A DNA stretch of 64,000 nt from Rossellomorea sp. y25 (GCF_038049935.1 NZ_CP145886.1:2612501-2676500), one strand, 5' to 3'. Positions 1-8,322 are shown, numbered from the stretch's first letter. Numbers and translations: made by a program. Notes: generated by a model from the sequence alone, not told the origin.

Positions 1-292
1 GCATACTCTTTGTATTGCCTCCACCCACATAGATAATGTCCTTATCAAGAAAGAATCTCTCTAAATCTTTGGTTGGCAATTTGAATAGTGATAAATGGGA
101 AGGCTCACACGGAAGCGAGTGAAAAGCATTGTAAAATCGCTCTATATACCCTTCAGCATCTCCACTGGCCGTAGGCAAAAAACAAACCTTTGGATTTGAT
201 TCCCCAGCCTGATTTAAAATATATTGATCTAAAAGCAGGTTCTCAGGCTCCATCGAAAATCCTCCTCCACCCATTGCGATAATCTGTTTCAT
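1..292 (-). CDS. Peptidase E (family S51), 5' part only
   Basis: The N-terminal 97 residues are present and the gene runs off the left edge of the window. The start is ATG (MKQIIAMGGGGFSME). The glycine-rich opening, the segment KVCFLPTASGD and the motif YVGGGNTKSM match peptidase E / cyanophycinase-type serine peptidases of family S51, which cleave N-terminal Asp dipeptides. In that family the catalytic Ser lies beyond the GGGN turn, so it is outside this window. No signal peptide is seen, so the protein is probably cytoplasmic. The family call is firm; the exact substrate is not shown. Confidence 0.85.
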   Translation of the reverse strand, partial: MKQIIAMGGGGFSMEPENLLLDQYILNQAGESNPKVCFLPTASGDAEGYIERFYNAFHSLPCEPSHLSLFKLPTKDLERFFLDKDIIYVGGGNTKSM

Positions 293-401
293 TGAATTCA
301 CACTCTCCCTCTATTCAAAATTTTTCGATAAGTAACTTAATCCTATCAAAATCATTGAACTTAGCGTACATTTTTTTAAATCAAGAAAAAAATCCTATAG
401 A

Positions 402-430
402 AAGACCCTCTATACGAAATAGAGGGTCTT
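402..430 (-). terminator. Terminator after the BCCT transporter
   Basis: A perfect 12-bp stem (402-413 with 419-430) has a 5-nt loop. On the minus strand it is followed, after a few bases, by a T-rich run. It lies just past the stop codon of the BCCT transporter. Confidence 0.8.
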
Positions 431-457
431 CGCTTACTTCTTATCCTGTTAATAAAA

Positions 458-1963
458 TCACTTACCAGCACCTGACGTTTTTTTCTTTTTCATTTTCATT
501 TCTTTTTGGAATGAAAGAATTAATCCATATGTCATGACAAATAAGATAATGCCTAATGGTAAGGCTGTGATGATGGTGGCGGCTTGCAATCCGCTGATGC
601 CGCCAGTCCCCATCAAGATTGCCGCAATGGCAGCTAGTACGATCCCCCAGCTGAACTTCACAAAAAATGGAGGGTTCAAACTTCCATTAGACGTTTGCAT
701 CCCCAGTACAAATGTTGCGGAGTCGGCGGACGTCACAAAGAAAGTAATGATCAAGATTAGGGAAATAATCGATAGCACACCACTTAGAGGCATTTGATCA
801 TACACATAGAATAGTGCCGTCTCCAAACTTTGACCCGCTACATCTACACCTTGAACAAAGTCGTAATATAAACCTGTTCCACCGAATACACCAAACCATA
901 GAGAACATACGATTGTAGGCACAATGATGACGGCGATTATGAACTCCCGCACAGTCCTTCCTTTTGACACCCTCGCAATGAAAGTTCCCACGAACGGTGT
1001 CCATGAGATCCACCATGCCCAATAAAAAATCGTCCAATCCTTCACCCATTGATTATTCTCCACATTAAAGGGTGAAAAGCGTAACCCCATACTAGGCAGA
1101 TTTTGAACGTAGCTCCCAAAAGTGGTCAAAAACAATTCCAGGACAAATTGCGTAGGACCTGCGATGAGAAAGACAATGAATAACAAGACCGCCAATACCA
1201 TATTGGCATTGCTCAAATATTTAATTCCTTTTGATAAACCAGAAGCAGCAGAAGTAATAAATAGCACCGTTGCTACTCCCATGATGATCAACTGGACTTT
1301 AAAGTCAATCGGGGTTCCCATTAGGTAATTGAGTCCACTGTTAATTTGTTGTGCACCAATCCCAAGTGAAATCGCCACACCGAAAATCGTGGCAAACACA
1401 GCGACAATATCAACAAAATACCCTATGGGACCTTTCACTCTATCTCCAATGACAGGATATAACGTGGCACTCATAAGTCCTGGCATGTCCTTCCTGAATT
1501 TATAATAGGCAAGGGCCAATGCTACGACCGCATAAATGGCCCAGGCATGGAATCCCCAATGAAGATATGTATAGCGTAATCCGATTTTAGCGGATTCAAT
1601 GGTCCCACCTTCCCCATATGGTGGCGTGGAATAATGAGAAACTGGTTCCGAGACCCCATAAAAAAGCAATCCGATTCCCATTCCTGCACTAAAGAGCATA
1701 GCAAACCATGTCAATGTGGAATATTCTGGCCTGTCAGTGTCCCTCCCTAATCGAATCTTTCCATATTTACTAAATGCAAAGAAGATCGCGATGAGGAAAA
1801 AGAATGAAGCTGAAAATTGATAAAACCAGCCAAATTTGTCTAGAAGAACTCCTTGAGTATTGGTCATGATATCAATCAATGCCTGAGGAAAAATAACCCC
1901 CCAAGCCACAAAAATGATGCCGATTGTAATCGCAATCCAAAACATTGGTGTGAAATTTTTCAA
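458..1963 (-). CDS. BCCT-family glycine betaine/choline transporter (OpuD-like)
   Basis: This 501-residue membrane protein has about 12 hydrophobic segments and is the usual length for the betaine-choline-carnitine transporter family. Family signatures seen are the GMGIGLLFYGVSEP block near residue 95 and the Trp-rich block WAWWISWTPFVGTFIARVSKG near residue 315, which in this family forms the substrate site and the TM8 region. The start is TTG, with an AAGGGGGAAG ribosome site 5 nt upstream. The gene is monocistronic and ends in a strong hairpin. Its likely role is sodium-coupled uptake of an osmoprotectant; the sequence does not separate betaine from choline or carnitine. Confidence 0.9.
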   Translation of the reverse strand: MKNFTPMFWIAITIGIIFVAWGVIFPQALIDIMTNTQGVLLDKFGWFYQFSASFFFLIAIFFAFSKYGKIRLGRDTDRPEYSTLTWFAMLFSAGMGIGLLFYGVSEPVSHYSTPPYGEGGTIESAKIGLRYTYLHWGFHAWAIYAVVALALAYYKFRKDMPGLMSATLYPVIGDRVKGPIGYFVDIVAVFATIFGVAISLGIGAQQINSGLNYLMGTPIDFKVQLIIMGVATVLFITSAASGLSKGIKYLSNANMVLAVLLFIVFLIAGPTQFVLELFLTTFGSYVQNLPSMGLRFSPFNVENNQWVKDWTIFYWAWWISWTPFVGTFIARVSKGRTVREFIIAVIIVPTIVCSLWFGVFGGTGLYYDFVQGVDVAGQSLETALFYVYDQMPLSGVLSIISLILIITFFVTSADSATFVLGMQTSNGSLNPPFFVKFSWGIVLAAIAAILMGTGGISGLQAATIITALPLGIILFVMTYGLILSFQKEMKMKKKKTSGAGK

Positions 1964-2086
1964 ATGACTTCCCCCTTAATTCGTAGATGTAGCTCTAGCA
2001 TGTAGAAATAGGTATGTAAAGAAAATAAATGCACAAACTTATTATTACCCCCCATTTCCAAGAGCTAAACTAGTAAGTAACTGGAA

Positions 2087-2123
2087 AGTGAGGGACGGAC
2101 CTTTTCAAGGTCCGTCCCTCACT
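2087..2123. repeat. 37-nt perfect palindrome with GGGACGGACC core
   Basis: A 17-bp perfect inverted repeat (2087-2103 with 2107-2123) has a 3-nt loop. It lies between the BCCT gene and the small spore-type gene. It lacks a clear T run on either side. A half copy of the same core (GAGGTCCGTCCCTC) recurs at 42941-42954, so I call it an interspersed palindromic repeat rather than a terminator. Confidence 0.6.
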
Positions 2124-2169
2124 CTAAATCTGCATATGTAAAATTCCCACTTTTATATTGATTTTTCAT

Positions 2170-2200
2170 GTATCTTTATTTCATTTCGGGGCACATTATA
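2170..2200 (+). promoter_or_regulatory. Sigma-G-like promoter for the small spore protein gene
   Basis: GTATC (2170-2174) and CATTATA (2194-2200) are separated by 19 nt. This fits the forespore sigma-G pattern (GHATR, 17-19 nt, CATNHTA) with one mismatch in the -35 box. It lies 20 nt upstream of the coding start. Confidence 0.5.
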
Positions 2201-2219
2201 GTAGACGGAGGTGATAAAC

Positions 2220-2348
2220 ATGACTAACAACAACAATAAAAAACCACAACAACAAAAAAATGAAGCAGAATTTGCTCAAGAGCAAAACGCTGCTGAAAGA
2301 GCTAGAAAAGCTGCTAAACAACAAAACCAAAACCAACAAAATAAATAA
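2220..2348 (+). CDS. Small Gln/Asn-rich protein, probable gamma-type small acid-soluble spore protein
   Basis: This 42-residue ORF has a strong GGAGGTGAT ribosome site 4 nt before its ATG and a hairpin terminator just after the stop. Nearly a third of the residues are Gln or Asn. The segment EAEFAQEQNAAERARKAAKQ resembles the repeat unit of SspE, whose gamma-type units contain an EFA(S/T)ET(N/D) motif followed by a Lys/Gln-rich tail. SspE proteins normally carry two such units; only one is present here, so this would be a short form. The upstream sequence matches a sigma-G promoter, which fits forespore expression. The family call rests on composition and one motif. Confidence 0.6.
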   Translation: MTNNNNKKPQQQKNEAEFAQEQNAAERARKAAKQQNQNQQNK

Positions 2349-2377
2349 TATCATAGTGACACAATTAAATACTTACC

Positions 2378-2410
2378 AAGAGACTAGTCAAGACTGACTA
2401 GTCTCTTTCT
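2378..2410 (+). terminator. Terminator after the small spore-type gene
   Basis: A perfect 13-bp stem (2378-2390 with 2395-2407) has loop AGAC and runs into a short T-rich tail. It starts 29 nt after the stop codon. Confidence 0.75.
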
Positions 2411-2455
2411 ATTAGGTCCGCGCCTTAATTCTATGAATCACTTCATCTTGAGCAT

Positions 2456-2490
2456 AGAAAAACCTCCCCGGATTGTTCCGGAAAGGTTAG
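2456..2490 (-). terminator. Terminator-like hairpin after the 71-residue membrane protein
   Basis: CCGGA/TCCGG and AACCT/AGGTT pair around a small loop. On the minus strand the hairpin is followed by TTTTTC. It lies about 105 nt beyond the membrane protein gene. Confidence 0.55.
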
Positions 2491-2596
2491 TGTGATTAGC
2501 TTATTCTTGCTGGCATTAAGTGTGCACATATACAGAAGTAAGGTGTAAAATATTCGTTATATGAAGGGAGGGATTGACAGGATGCCTTCTGCCAGG

Positions 2597-2812
2597 TTAA
2601 GCCTGATTTTTCTTTTTAAACGGTTTGTACGCAACAAAAACCGCAAGTATTGCGGCTGCAACATTTAGTAAGGTTCCAATAACGGGAGACCCAATATATC
2701 CATTGCCATGATACAAATTTGTTAGTATCAGACCAGCAAGAAGACTTAAAATGATGTTACTTCCTATAAAAACTCCAATAAAAACAAAAAATTTCTTAGC
2801 GTTTTTCCACAC
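2597..2812 (-). CDS. Small two-helix membrane protein of unknown function
   Basis: This is a 71-residue protein. Residues about 8-33 and 43-62 form two hydrophobic helices, and a basic tail (KPFKKKNQA) at the C-terminus points to a cytoplasmic end. The start is GTG, preceded about 10 nt upstream by CTGGAG. I do not recognise a family. It lies between the cold-shock gene and a terminator-like hairpin and is transcribed alone. Small proteins of this kind are common in Bacillaceae; no function can be assigned from the sequence. Confidence 0.6.
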   Translation of the reverse strand: MWKNAKKFFVFIGVFIGSNIILSLLAGLILTNLYHGNGYIGSPVIGTLLNVAAAILAVFVAYKPFKKKNQA

Positions 2813-2931
2813 AATTCAGCACTCCAGTATATTAAATATCGTTTAACTGTACATTACCAGAGTTATTTGGGAAAGACCAGCATAGGGGACTACTGATAAG
2901 AGTCGAGTATCCACTGAATGTATGCAGGCGC

Positions 2932-2967
2932 AAAAAAACAGAGTACGTCAGCTGACGTACTCTGTTT
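2932..2967 (-). terminator. Terminator of the cold-shock gene
   Basis: A 32-nt perfect palindrome (2936-2967) is followed on the minus strand by seven T residues. It lies 18 nt past the csp stop codon. Confidence 0.85.
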
Positions 2968-2985
2968 GGAGTTTTTTCAATTGAA

Positions 2986-3183
2986 TTACTTTTGAACGTT
3001 AGCTGCTTGTGGTCCACGAGCACCTTCAACGATTTCAAATGTAACGTCTTGACCTTCTTCTAATGATTTGTATCCTTCACCTTGGATAGCAGAGAAGTGA
3101 ACGAAAACATCGTCTTGACCTTCAACTTCGATGAAACCGAAACCTTTTTCAGCGTTAAACCATTTAACTTTACCTTGTAACAT
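2986..3183 (-). CDS. cspB: Cold-shock protein (CspB/CspD type)
   Basis: The 65-residue protein aligns along its whole length with B. subtilis CspB. The RNP1 motif KGFGFIEV (residues 13-20) and the RNP2 motif VFVHF (26-30) are intact, and the protein ends GPQAANVQK. It is a single OB-fold that binds single-stranded RNA and DNA and keeps mRNA unfolded, especially after cold shock. The start is ATG with an AGGAGGT ribosome site. The upstream spacer is long and AT-rich, as in csp genes with structured leaders. The paralogue letter (B or D) is a judgement from similarity. Confidence 0.93.
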   Translation of the reverse strand: MLQGKVKWFNAEKGFGFIEVEGQDDVFVHFSAIQGEGYKSLEEGQDVTFEIVEGARGPQAANVQK

Positions 3184-3369
3184 AAAACAAGTACCTCCTA
3201 GTGCAGTTGCACATAAAAATATTTATATTCCTGCTCTGATTAAGATTCAAGACGAATGTTCTTCAATCATGCATATTAACCGAACAAAAATAACTATCTT
3301 TACTATAACAGAATCTCATGCAAAACTCAAGAATTTGAATGGGTCTTTTTGTAAAATGCGAACAAGGAT

Positions 3370-3924
3370 TTAGTCCACCTTTGAAATATTGTGTTCTTTT
3401 GCATAGAGTTTTTTGATCATACGTATTTGTCCCCTATGATTGATTTCATCTTCAAATACATGAAACCATTTAAAGAAGTTATTTCCTTTTTCACCATACC
3501 ACCAGTCCGTTTCTTCATATAGCCAATCCTCATCCAGTTGTTTGAACTGATCCACCGTTTTGTTCCTGGTCATCTGCAAGTTCTCAAGGTAAAAGTCGAC
3601 TCTATTTCCATTAATCAATTCGGCTGCATTACTGCCTAAGCTTAAGGCAGGTTCCAATGTCATTGCGTATTCCTCGATTTCATCATCACTTAAATTTTCG
3701 AAAGTAAGCACCTGATATATTTTTTCAACTGCATCAAAATGGGCAAGAAGCATCCCGATTGAATTTGCTTCATCGTGACATCGGTAGTCAAGCATTTCCA
3801 CCGGTAAGTCCTCCACTTCTCTTATAGAAGTGAAACGTGCATAATCCATCATTGAAAGGAGTAAAGAAAAGTCTTTCTTCATTCCATTTTTTTCTTTAAT
3901 TAAATACATTGAGTTGATTTCCAT
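3370..3924 (-). CDS. DinB-superfamily protein
   Basis: This 184-residue, mostly helical protein has the DinB-like layout: a conserved His early on (LLAHFDAVE, about residue 62) and the C-terminal motif NHRGQIRMI (about residue 162), whose His residues bind a divalent metal in this superfamily. Members include bacillithiol-dependent transferases (BstA type) and uncharacterised damage-inducible proteins. The start is ATG, with GAGGGGGAG upstream. It is monocistronic. The fold call is good; the substrate is unknown. Confidence 0.75.
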   Translation of the reverse strand: MEINSMYLIKEKNGMKKDFSLLLSMMDYARFTSIREVEDLPVEMLDYRCHDEANSIGMLLAHFDAVEKIYQVLTFENLSDDEIEEYAMTLEPALSLGSNAAELINGNRVDFYLENLQMTRNKTVDQFKQLDEDWLYEETDWWYGEKGNNFFKWFHVFEDEINHRGQIRMIKKLYAKEHNISKVD

Positions 3925-4006
3925 TGTTTCTCCCCCTCTTATTCTTCTATTACTATATATTGGATAAATAATGGGAATCTCCTTGTTTATTTTGTCGATT
4001 ATTCAT

Positions 4007-4390
4007 TTATTTAGGACTGCGCTGGGGATCCTTCAATAAATCACGTATCTCTTTAAGCAGCTCTTCCTTCTGATCGACCTTCACTTCCGCTTTGACCTCT
4101 TCTTTGCGTTCCATTTTCTTATATAGCCGTATAATAAAGAATATGACGAGGGCTATGAGGAAGAAATCCACTACGTTTTGCAGGAACACGCCATATGTAA
4201 TGACTGCATCTCCTACTGTAACTTTTAAGTTCGTAAAGCTGATGCCGCCAAGTAATATACCAAGAAGGGGCATGATGATGTCATCCACCAGGGATTTGAC
4301 TATTTTACCAAAAGCAGCACCTATAATGACCGCCACTGCAAGATCTATAACATTTCCTTTTACGGCAAACTTTTGAAACTCCTGCCACAT
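4007..4390 (-). CDS. mscL: Large-conductance mechanosensitive channel MscL
   Basis: This is a 127-residue protein. The opening [21 protein letters not shown] and the TM1 motif [11 protein letters not shown] are the MscL signature. TM1 covers about residues 14-43, TM2 about 67-94, and a cytoplasmic helix ends the protein ([11 protein letters not shown]). The channel opens under membrane tension to release solutes on hypo-osmotic shock. I chose the second of two ATG codons: it gives a 7-nt spacing from GGAG and the family-standard MW start. A 7-bp inverted repeat (4422-4438) lies in the upstream region. Confidence 0.95.
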   Translation of the reverse strand: MWQEFQKFAVKGNVIDLAVAVIIGAAFGKIVKSLVDDIIMPLLGILLGGISFTNLKVTVGDAVITYGVFLQNVVDFFLIALVIFFIIRLYKKMERKEEVKAEVKVDQKEELLKEIRDLLKDPQRSPK

Positions 4391-4421
4391 TCGCATTCTC
4401 CTTTTGTTTATATATAAATGT

Positions 4422-4438
4422 ACAGGAACTTTTCCTGT
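4422..4438. promoter_or_regulatory. Inverted repeat between mscL and the DUF2164 gene
   Basis: ACAGGAA and TTCCTGT pair around a 3-nt spacer in the divergent intergenic region. It could be an operator or a small hairpin in the mscL leader. No factor can be named. Confidence 0.3.
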
Positions 4439-4638
4439 CAGGAGTTAGTTTGCCACAATTATACAAATTTATATGATGTAATAGATTTCTTTCTGCTAAA
4501 CTAGTCTTTCACTATTGGCCCTCCTACCATGTAATGAAGAGATCCCACGATGTCGCGCGTAAAAGCAGGCTGGGATTCATACCTGTCATCTTTCCGCTTA
4601 TGTTACGATGGAAAGAAACAATAGGAGGAAAACTTATC

Positions 4639-4887
4639 ATGTTTACGAAGATACCAAAAGAACAGAAAGACGCAATGATTGAACGGATTCAGACGTTTTA
4701 TTATGAGCAGACCGGGGATGAAATCGGGGATTTAGGTGCTGAAAATTGGTTTGATTTCTTTATGAAAGAGATTGGACCCTACCTCTATAATCAAGGAGTA
4801 ATGGATTCTAAAGATGTATTGATGGATAAGATGCTTCTTTTCGAAGATGATTTGTATGCTTTAAAAAGACCGATCAATACTAGATAA
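4639..4887 (+). CDS. DUF2164-like conserved protein
   Basis: This is an 82-residue acidic helical protein. The start is the ATG 9 nt after AGGAGG; the frame stays open 35 codons further upstream, but that stretch has no ribosome site. The opening (KIPKEQKDAMIERIQTFY) and the central GDLGAENWFDFFMKEIGPYLYNQGV recall the small DUF2164 family found widely in bacteria, whose role is unknown. It is convergent with a lipoprotein gene and shares a bidirectional terminator with it. Confidence 0.7.
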   Translation: MFTKIPKEQKDAMIERIQTFYYEQTGDEIGDLGAENWFDFFMKEIGPYLYNQGVMDSKDVLMDKMLLFEDDLYALKRPINTR

Positions 4888-4896
4888 TCAATATAT

Positions 4897-4935
4897 AAAA
4901 AGGAGCAGGACATTACAATCCTACTCCTTTTTTAC
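4897..4935. terminator. Bidirectional terminator
   Basis: AAAAGGAG and CTCCTTTT pair across a 13-bp stem with one mismatch, with A and T runs on both sides. It separates the convergent DUF2164 and lipoprotein genes and overlaps the lipoprotein stop region. Confidence 0.75.
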
Positions 4936-5370
4936 CTTATGAAGAACGCGTTCATCAATTCGACCGTTATCATTAACTACCTCAATCGTTACGGCTTCTC
5001 TGTCTTTATCCTTTATTTCACTTATCAGCTTATCGATCTCTTCCGGTTTTTTTATGTCTACTGTTTTCTTAACCTCAAACTCTTTTGATGATTCTCCCTG
5101 TTTACGGCTCTTTAACTCCTCATCTGTATAAATCAGATCGGTTCCCAGGGCGTTTTTTATCGTGGTTCCCTGTAGGAAGAAACGGGTTTGAAATGGAGTA
5201 TTCGGTTCAAGTGCTTTGTCTGTTAGTACTCCTGTTAATGTAATCGTATTGGCCTTTTCATCTATTGTCACTCCACCATTCACGACCATTTCAGCAGCAT
5301 TCCGGTTACATGCACTCAATAGAACGGCCATAAGCATTCCGGCTATGATTACTACTTTTGATCCTTTCAC
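4921..5370 (-). CDS. Lipoprotein of unknown function
   Basis: This is a 149-residue protein with a lipoprotein signal peptide: basic residues, a hydrophobic core and the lipobox LLSAC with Cys21. The mature part is hydrophilic. It has a beta-rich first half (TITLTGVLTDKA, FQTRFFLQGT) and a charged second half rich in Lys and Glu. The start is GTG, 8 nt after AAGGAGG. It is probably anchored on the outer face of the cytoplasmic membrane. I do not recognise a family. Confidence 0.75.
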   Translation of the reverse strand: MKGSKVVIIAGMLMAVLLSACNRNAAEMVVNGGVTIDEKANTITLTGVLTDKALEPNTPFQTRFFLQGTTIKNALGTDLIYTDEELKSRKQGESSKEFEVKKTVDIKKPEEIDKLISEIKDKDREAVTIEVVNDNGRIDERVLHKVKKE

Positions 5371-5423
5371 TAAAGTGTCCTCCTTATATGTATGTACACA
5401 ATTATTTTACCAAATGTTAAATG

Positions 5424-5457
5424 AAAAGTGCCAGAAACAATTGTTTCCGGCACTTTT
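5424..5457. terminator. Near-perfect hairpin upstream of the lipoprotein gene
   Basis: A 17-bp stem with one mismatch (5424-5440 with 5441-5457) is flanked by A and T runs. No recognisable gene ends here on either strand, so it is a terminator-like orphan. Confidence 0.45.
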
Positions 5458-5939
5458 CGTCCTAATTTTTCAGGAAAGAGAAATGGAATATAATAATAGG
5501 GGACTTTATGTAAAATGTATAATTGAAATAGAAGTCTCAGGGGACGTATTGAGGTTAGATATATATTCTCCAAGAAACTTGAAGGCCGGTAGTGAAAGGA
5601 CATAGCTATCCATTTTTTAATAATAAAACGAAAAATCACTTGGTGGCTGGATCAAAGTCGCCAAGTCCACTCTTATTTATACTACACAGAGTGTACTGAT
5701 TATTCATATAGCTTTGTTGTATCTTCATTATTTCTGTTTGATCTTACCACCAATCGAATACATCCAATAATACAACCGGACAATTGTTAAGATATTGATA
5801 GATCAATCATTACTAATAGAGGAGCAAAGGAATCTTAGATGAACGGGATAGAATTCAGTTATATATATCGGCTTGATGACTTCACGAGCATAAGGGAATT
5901 TGAATTTTCAATAAATAGCATAAAAAGAATTCCTATTCA
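5458..5939. other. Gene-poor stretch
   Basis: I see no convincing gene here. A hairpin at 5638-5667 (CTTGG...CCAAG) is followed on the minus strand by a T-rich run and looks like the terminator of a lost gene. Short open frames on both strands lack family signatures. Base composition is very AT-rich. It reads as decayed sequence. Confidence 0.5.
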
Positions 5940-6032
5940 TTACTTTTTGAGATGCTTATTACAGACAGCTTTAAGGATAAACAATTTTTCCTGTACACTT
6001 AACATTCTCCAGCACTTAGCACGAATAATCAT
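5940..6032 (-). pseudogene. 30-codon ORF with strong ribosome site, possible gene remnant
   Basis: The ATG is preceded by GAAGGAGAGG at good spacing. The product (MIIRAKCWRMLSVQEKLFIL, then a short Lys-rich tail) weakly resembles the first helix of lasso-peptide B2 / transglutaminase-like proteins. It then stops. The flanking sequence is AT-rich and shows no continuation in other frames. It may be a decayed 5' end or a genuine small peptide. The family hint is weak. Confidence 0.25.
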
Positions 6033-6338
6033 AGTTATTTCCCCTCTCCTTCTTTTCATCATCTTTTGCTTACTTGTCTTTACCTCCATTTAAACCATTA
6101 CAAACACTTCAATTTGCTACATATAAACAAAAAAAAATACTTTCTCCGACATGTTGCCCTATCGAAAAAAGTATTAATTGAAAACGAATGTCAATCCGTA
6201 TGGGTAATTGTAGAATTTCTTTTTAGAAAAATGCTGTTCTCGTAAACTTTGTTGCTTTTGAAAAAGCGAGTAGTGGTTGATTTTTTTTCTACTTCTACTT
6301 TTAGATAGTTTTAGATTACAGCTTATTGATCAGACTAT
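6033..6338. other. AT-rich spacer containing a decayed repeat
   Basis: No gene is seen. The only recognisable content is the repeat remnant at 6226-6284, listed separately. Confidence 0.5.
6226..6284 (-). repeat. Remnant of the intergenic repeat found at 46454-46620
   Basis: Read on the minus strand, this stretch matches the tail of the element at about 46570-46620: ATCAACCACTACTCGCTTTT, then a variant of AAAGCAACAA and a GAGAA-containing end, with a few substitutions. The palindromic body of the element is missing here. Confidence 0.6.
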
Positions 6339-6956
6339 TCACGAAAGAAGTTTCACAAAATGATGAAGAACTCTGGCTGTCAGCCCCCATATGACCTTGT
6401 CTTCATAGTAGTAAAAATGTTCTTTCATATTTCTTGCTTGCCAGTTGTAATTTTCTCCACCCGGGATTCGTTTGAAAGGAAAGCTCTCTTCCGGCTCCAT
6501 CTTGAACTTGATATTATACAAGTCCGGTTCCTTTTCCTGAAGATAGGTTAATGGTGTAGTAAAGATTTCTTCCACCTCAGCTTGATTCGGTTTTAATTCT
6601 TTCAAGGATACATTTATCTTACCTACAAATGGATAAATGATCGTCCCAAAAGGAGACACGATATAATCGAGTGGATACACATCCGTAATGGTATCCGTAT
6701 GAATCCCCAGTTCTTCTGATGTCTCACGAATAGCTGCCGATTTCTCATCTGAATCACTTCGATCGATCCGCCCCCCGGGAAAACAAATTTCCCCTGGTTG
6801 TCTTCTCATATTTAAGGAACGAACTTCAAATAAAACATGCGTTTGGCCGTTAACCTCAATCAAAGGAAGTAGAATAGCATATTCAGAAAATGTTTCACTT
6901 CCAAGTACTTTCGGTGTTCTTTCTTTGAATAGCTGCAGTATCTCATTCACATCCAT
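6339..6956 (-). CDS. Nudix hydrolase, CoA pyrophosphatase type (NudL-like)
   Basis: This is a 205-residue protein. The segment RRQPGEICFPGGRID followed by RETSEELGI (residues about 54-91) is a Nudix box preceded by the CoA-hydrolase (UPF0035) motif, with the spacing of that subfamily. Family members cut CoA and its derivatives to 4'-phosphopantetheine and 3',5'-ADP with Mg or Mn. The Glu residues of REXXEE are intact. The start is ATG with AAGGGGGG upstream. It is monocistronic and cytoplasmic. Confidence 0.88.
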   Translation of the reverse strand: MDVNEILQLFKERTPKVLGSETFSEYAILLPLIEVNGQTHVLFEVRSLNMRRQPGEICFPGGRIDRSDSDEKSAAIRETSEELGIHTDTITDVYPLDYIVSPFGTIIYPFVGKINVSLKELKPNQAEVEEIFTTPLTYLQEKEPDLYNIKFKMEPEESFPFKRIPGGENYNWQARNMKEHFYYYEDKVIWGLTARVLHHFVKLLS

Positions 6957-7139
6957 ACTATCCCCCCTTGTTTAGATAATCTATTCTATGATTTTCTTTA
7001 TTATAGTATGAACAAGTAGCAAGACCAAACTATACGTTTCCCCACTTGGCTATCTATCCATAACACTAACTCTTAGAAGCTGTTTTTCCAATTGGAGATC
7101 ATCTGTCCCGATCTTAATTCATTGCCTCAAATCCAAAAA

Positions 7140-7172
7140 AATAAACATCCTGCTGAACTTATCGGCAGGATG
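7140..7172 (-). terminator. Terminator of the cation efflux gene
   Basis: CATCCTGC (7146-7153) pairs with GCAGGATG (7165-7172). On the minus strand it is followed by TTTATTTTTTT. It lies about 10 nt past the stop codon. Confidence 0.8.
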
Positions 7173-7181
7173 CTTTGTTTC

Positions 7182-8165
7182 TTATTGTTTCTCCGAATTA
7201 TTTCCTTTCCATCCCTGAATTCCATCGTCTTCGATGATCCCCAACGTTACGTCCGCAATATCCGGATCACTCATCAATTTTTCTTGAACAGAGAATTTAA
7301 TATCATCTGCTTCCGAAAGGGGTAATCCTCTTTTCAGTTCAAGATACGATTCAACATGATAGTATCGACCTTCCTGAGTGATCCTTAGTTTGTAGATATC
7401 GATTACTGCTTCGTGCTCAAAGATCGCACTTGCGATTCGGTCCTCGACTTCCTTTGGAGCAGCCACTCCTATCAGACCGACCATGTTGTCATAACCGACT
7501 CTGAAGGCGACTCCAACCATGAGGAAACCAATCACAATGGTGACGATCCCATCCAGTAGCTGATAGGCAGAGAAATAGGACACCAATACGGCAATCAGAG
7601 CTAAGATAGCCCCTGAAACAGCGACCAAATCCTCATAAAAAACGAGCCTTGTCGGTGGTGAAGCACGCTTTACGTTTTTAAACGCTCCTGAGAAAATTCC
7701 CAACCCCGTGCTTTCAGCTCTTGCTTCCTGTCCGATTTCCCTCATTACTTTATAGAGAATGGCACCATCGATAAGGATATTCAATAGTAATACCGACACA
7801 TTCAGCCAAATGCCCTTTACCAGAGCGGGATGTTTTAGTAAATGAATCCCTTCTCTTATGGTTTCATAGGCCATGATGGAAACAACGATAACCGCAACCA
7901 TGCAGAAAAGATTGATGACTCTTCCAAATCCTGTCGGGAATTTCTCCGTTGGTTGTTTTTCTGAAAGAACACTTCCTATAAATACAAAGCCTTGGTTCAC
8001 TGCATCAGCTAAGGAATGCATCGCCGAGGCAAACATTGCTCCACTTCCACTGATGAAGTAGGCTATCCCCTTTGCAATCGCCAGAATTCCGTTCCCCACC
8101 ATAGCGAAAAACGATGACTTGTTTCCTTTCTTCACTAATGAAAAAAATGATTGATCCCCCAACAT
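7182..8165 (-). CDS. Cation diffusion facilitator family transporter (YeaB/YdfM-like)
   Basis: This is a 327-residue protein with six hydrophobic segments in the first 215 residues and a hydrophilic C-terminal domain. The TM2 motif HSLADAVNQG (about residue 46) carries the His and Asp metal ligands of CDF proteins. The C-terminal part (ITQEGRYYHVESYLELKRG) is the usual cytoplasmic ferredoxin-like fold. Such proteins export Zn, Mn, Fe or Co in exchange for protons. I set the start at the ATG after AGGTGG, 14 codons inside the longest frame. The metal is not decided by the sequence. Confidence 0.88.
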   Translation of the reverse strand: MLGDQSFFSLVKKGNKSSFFAMVGNGILAIAKGIAYFISGSGAMFASAMHSLADAVNQGFVFIGSVLSEKQPTEKFPTGFGRVINLFCMVAVIVVSIMAYETIREGIHLLKHPALVKGIWLNVSVLLLNILIDGAILYKVMREIGQEARAESTGLGIFSGAFKNVKRASPPTRLVFYEDLVAVSGAILALIAVLVSYFSAYQLLDGIVTIVIGFLMVGVAFRVGYDNMVGLIGVAAPKEVEDRIASAIFEHEAVIDIYKLRITQEGRYYHVESYLELKRGLPLSEADDIKFSVQEKLMSDPDIADVTLGIIEDDGIQGWKGNNSEKQ

Positions 8166-8322
8166 TTCACACCACCTATACTTAATACTTAACAAGTAGT
8201 ATCTCACTAGAAAGAACTTTCATAAGCCAATTGACGAACCTTTTCAGCTTTTCTATACTGTAACAATGAATGTATAGATGATTACATGTAAAACGAATCT
8301 ATTTAGGTCAGGAGAACAAAAC

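Noticed and set aside
5370..5639. 89-codon ORF on the minus strand
   Set aside because: It crosses a terminator-like hairpin, has no ribosome site and an unlikely composition.
5839..6093. 84-codon ORF on the plus strand
   Set aside because: The AGGAG box is 13 nt from the ATG, the composition is that of AT-rich noncoding sequence, and no motif is seen.
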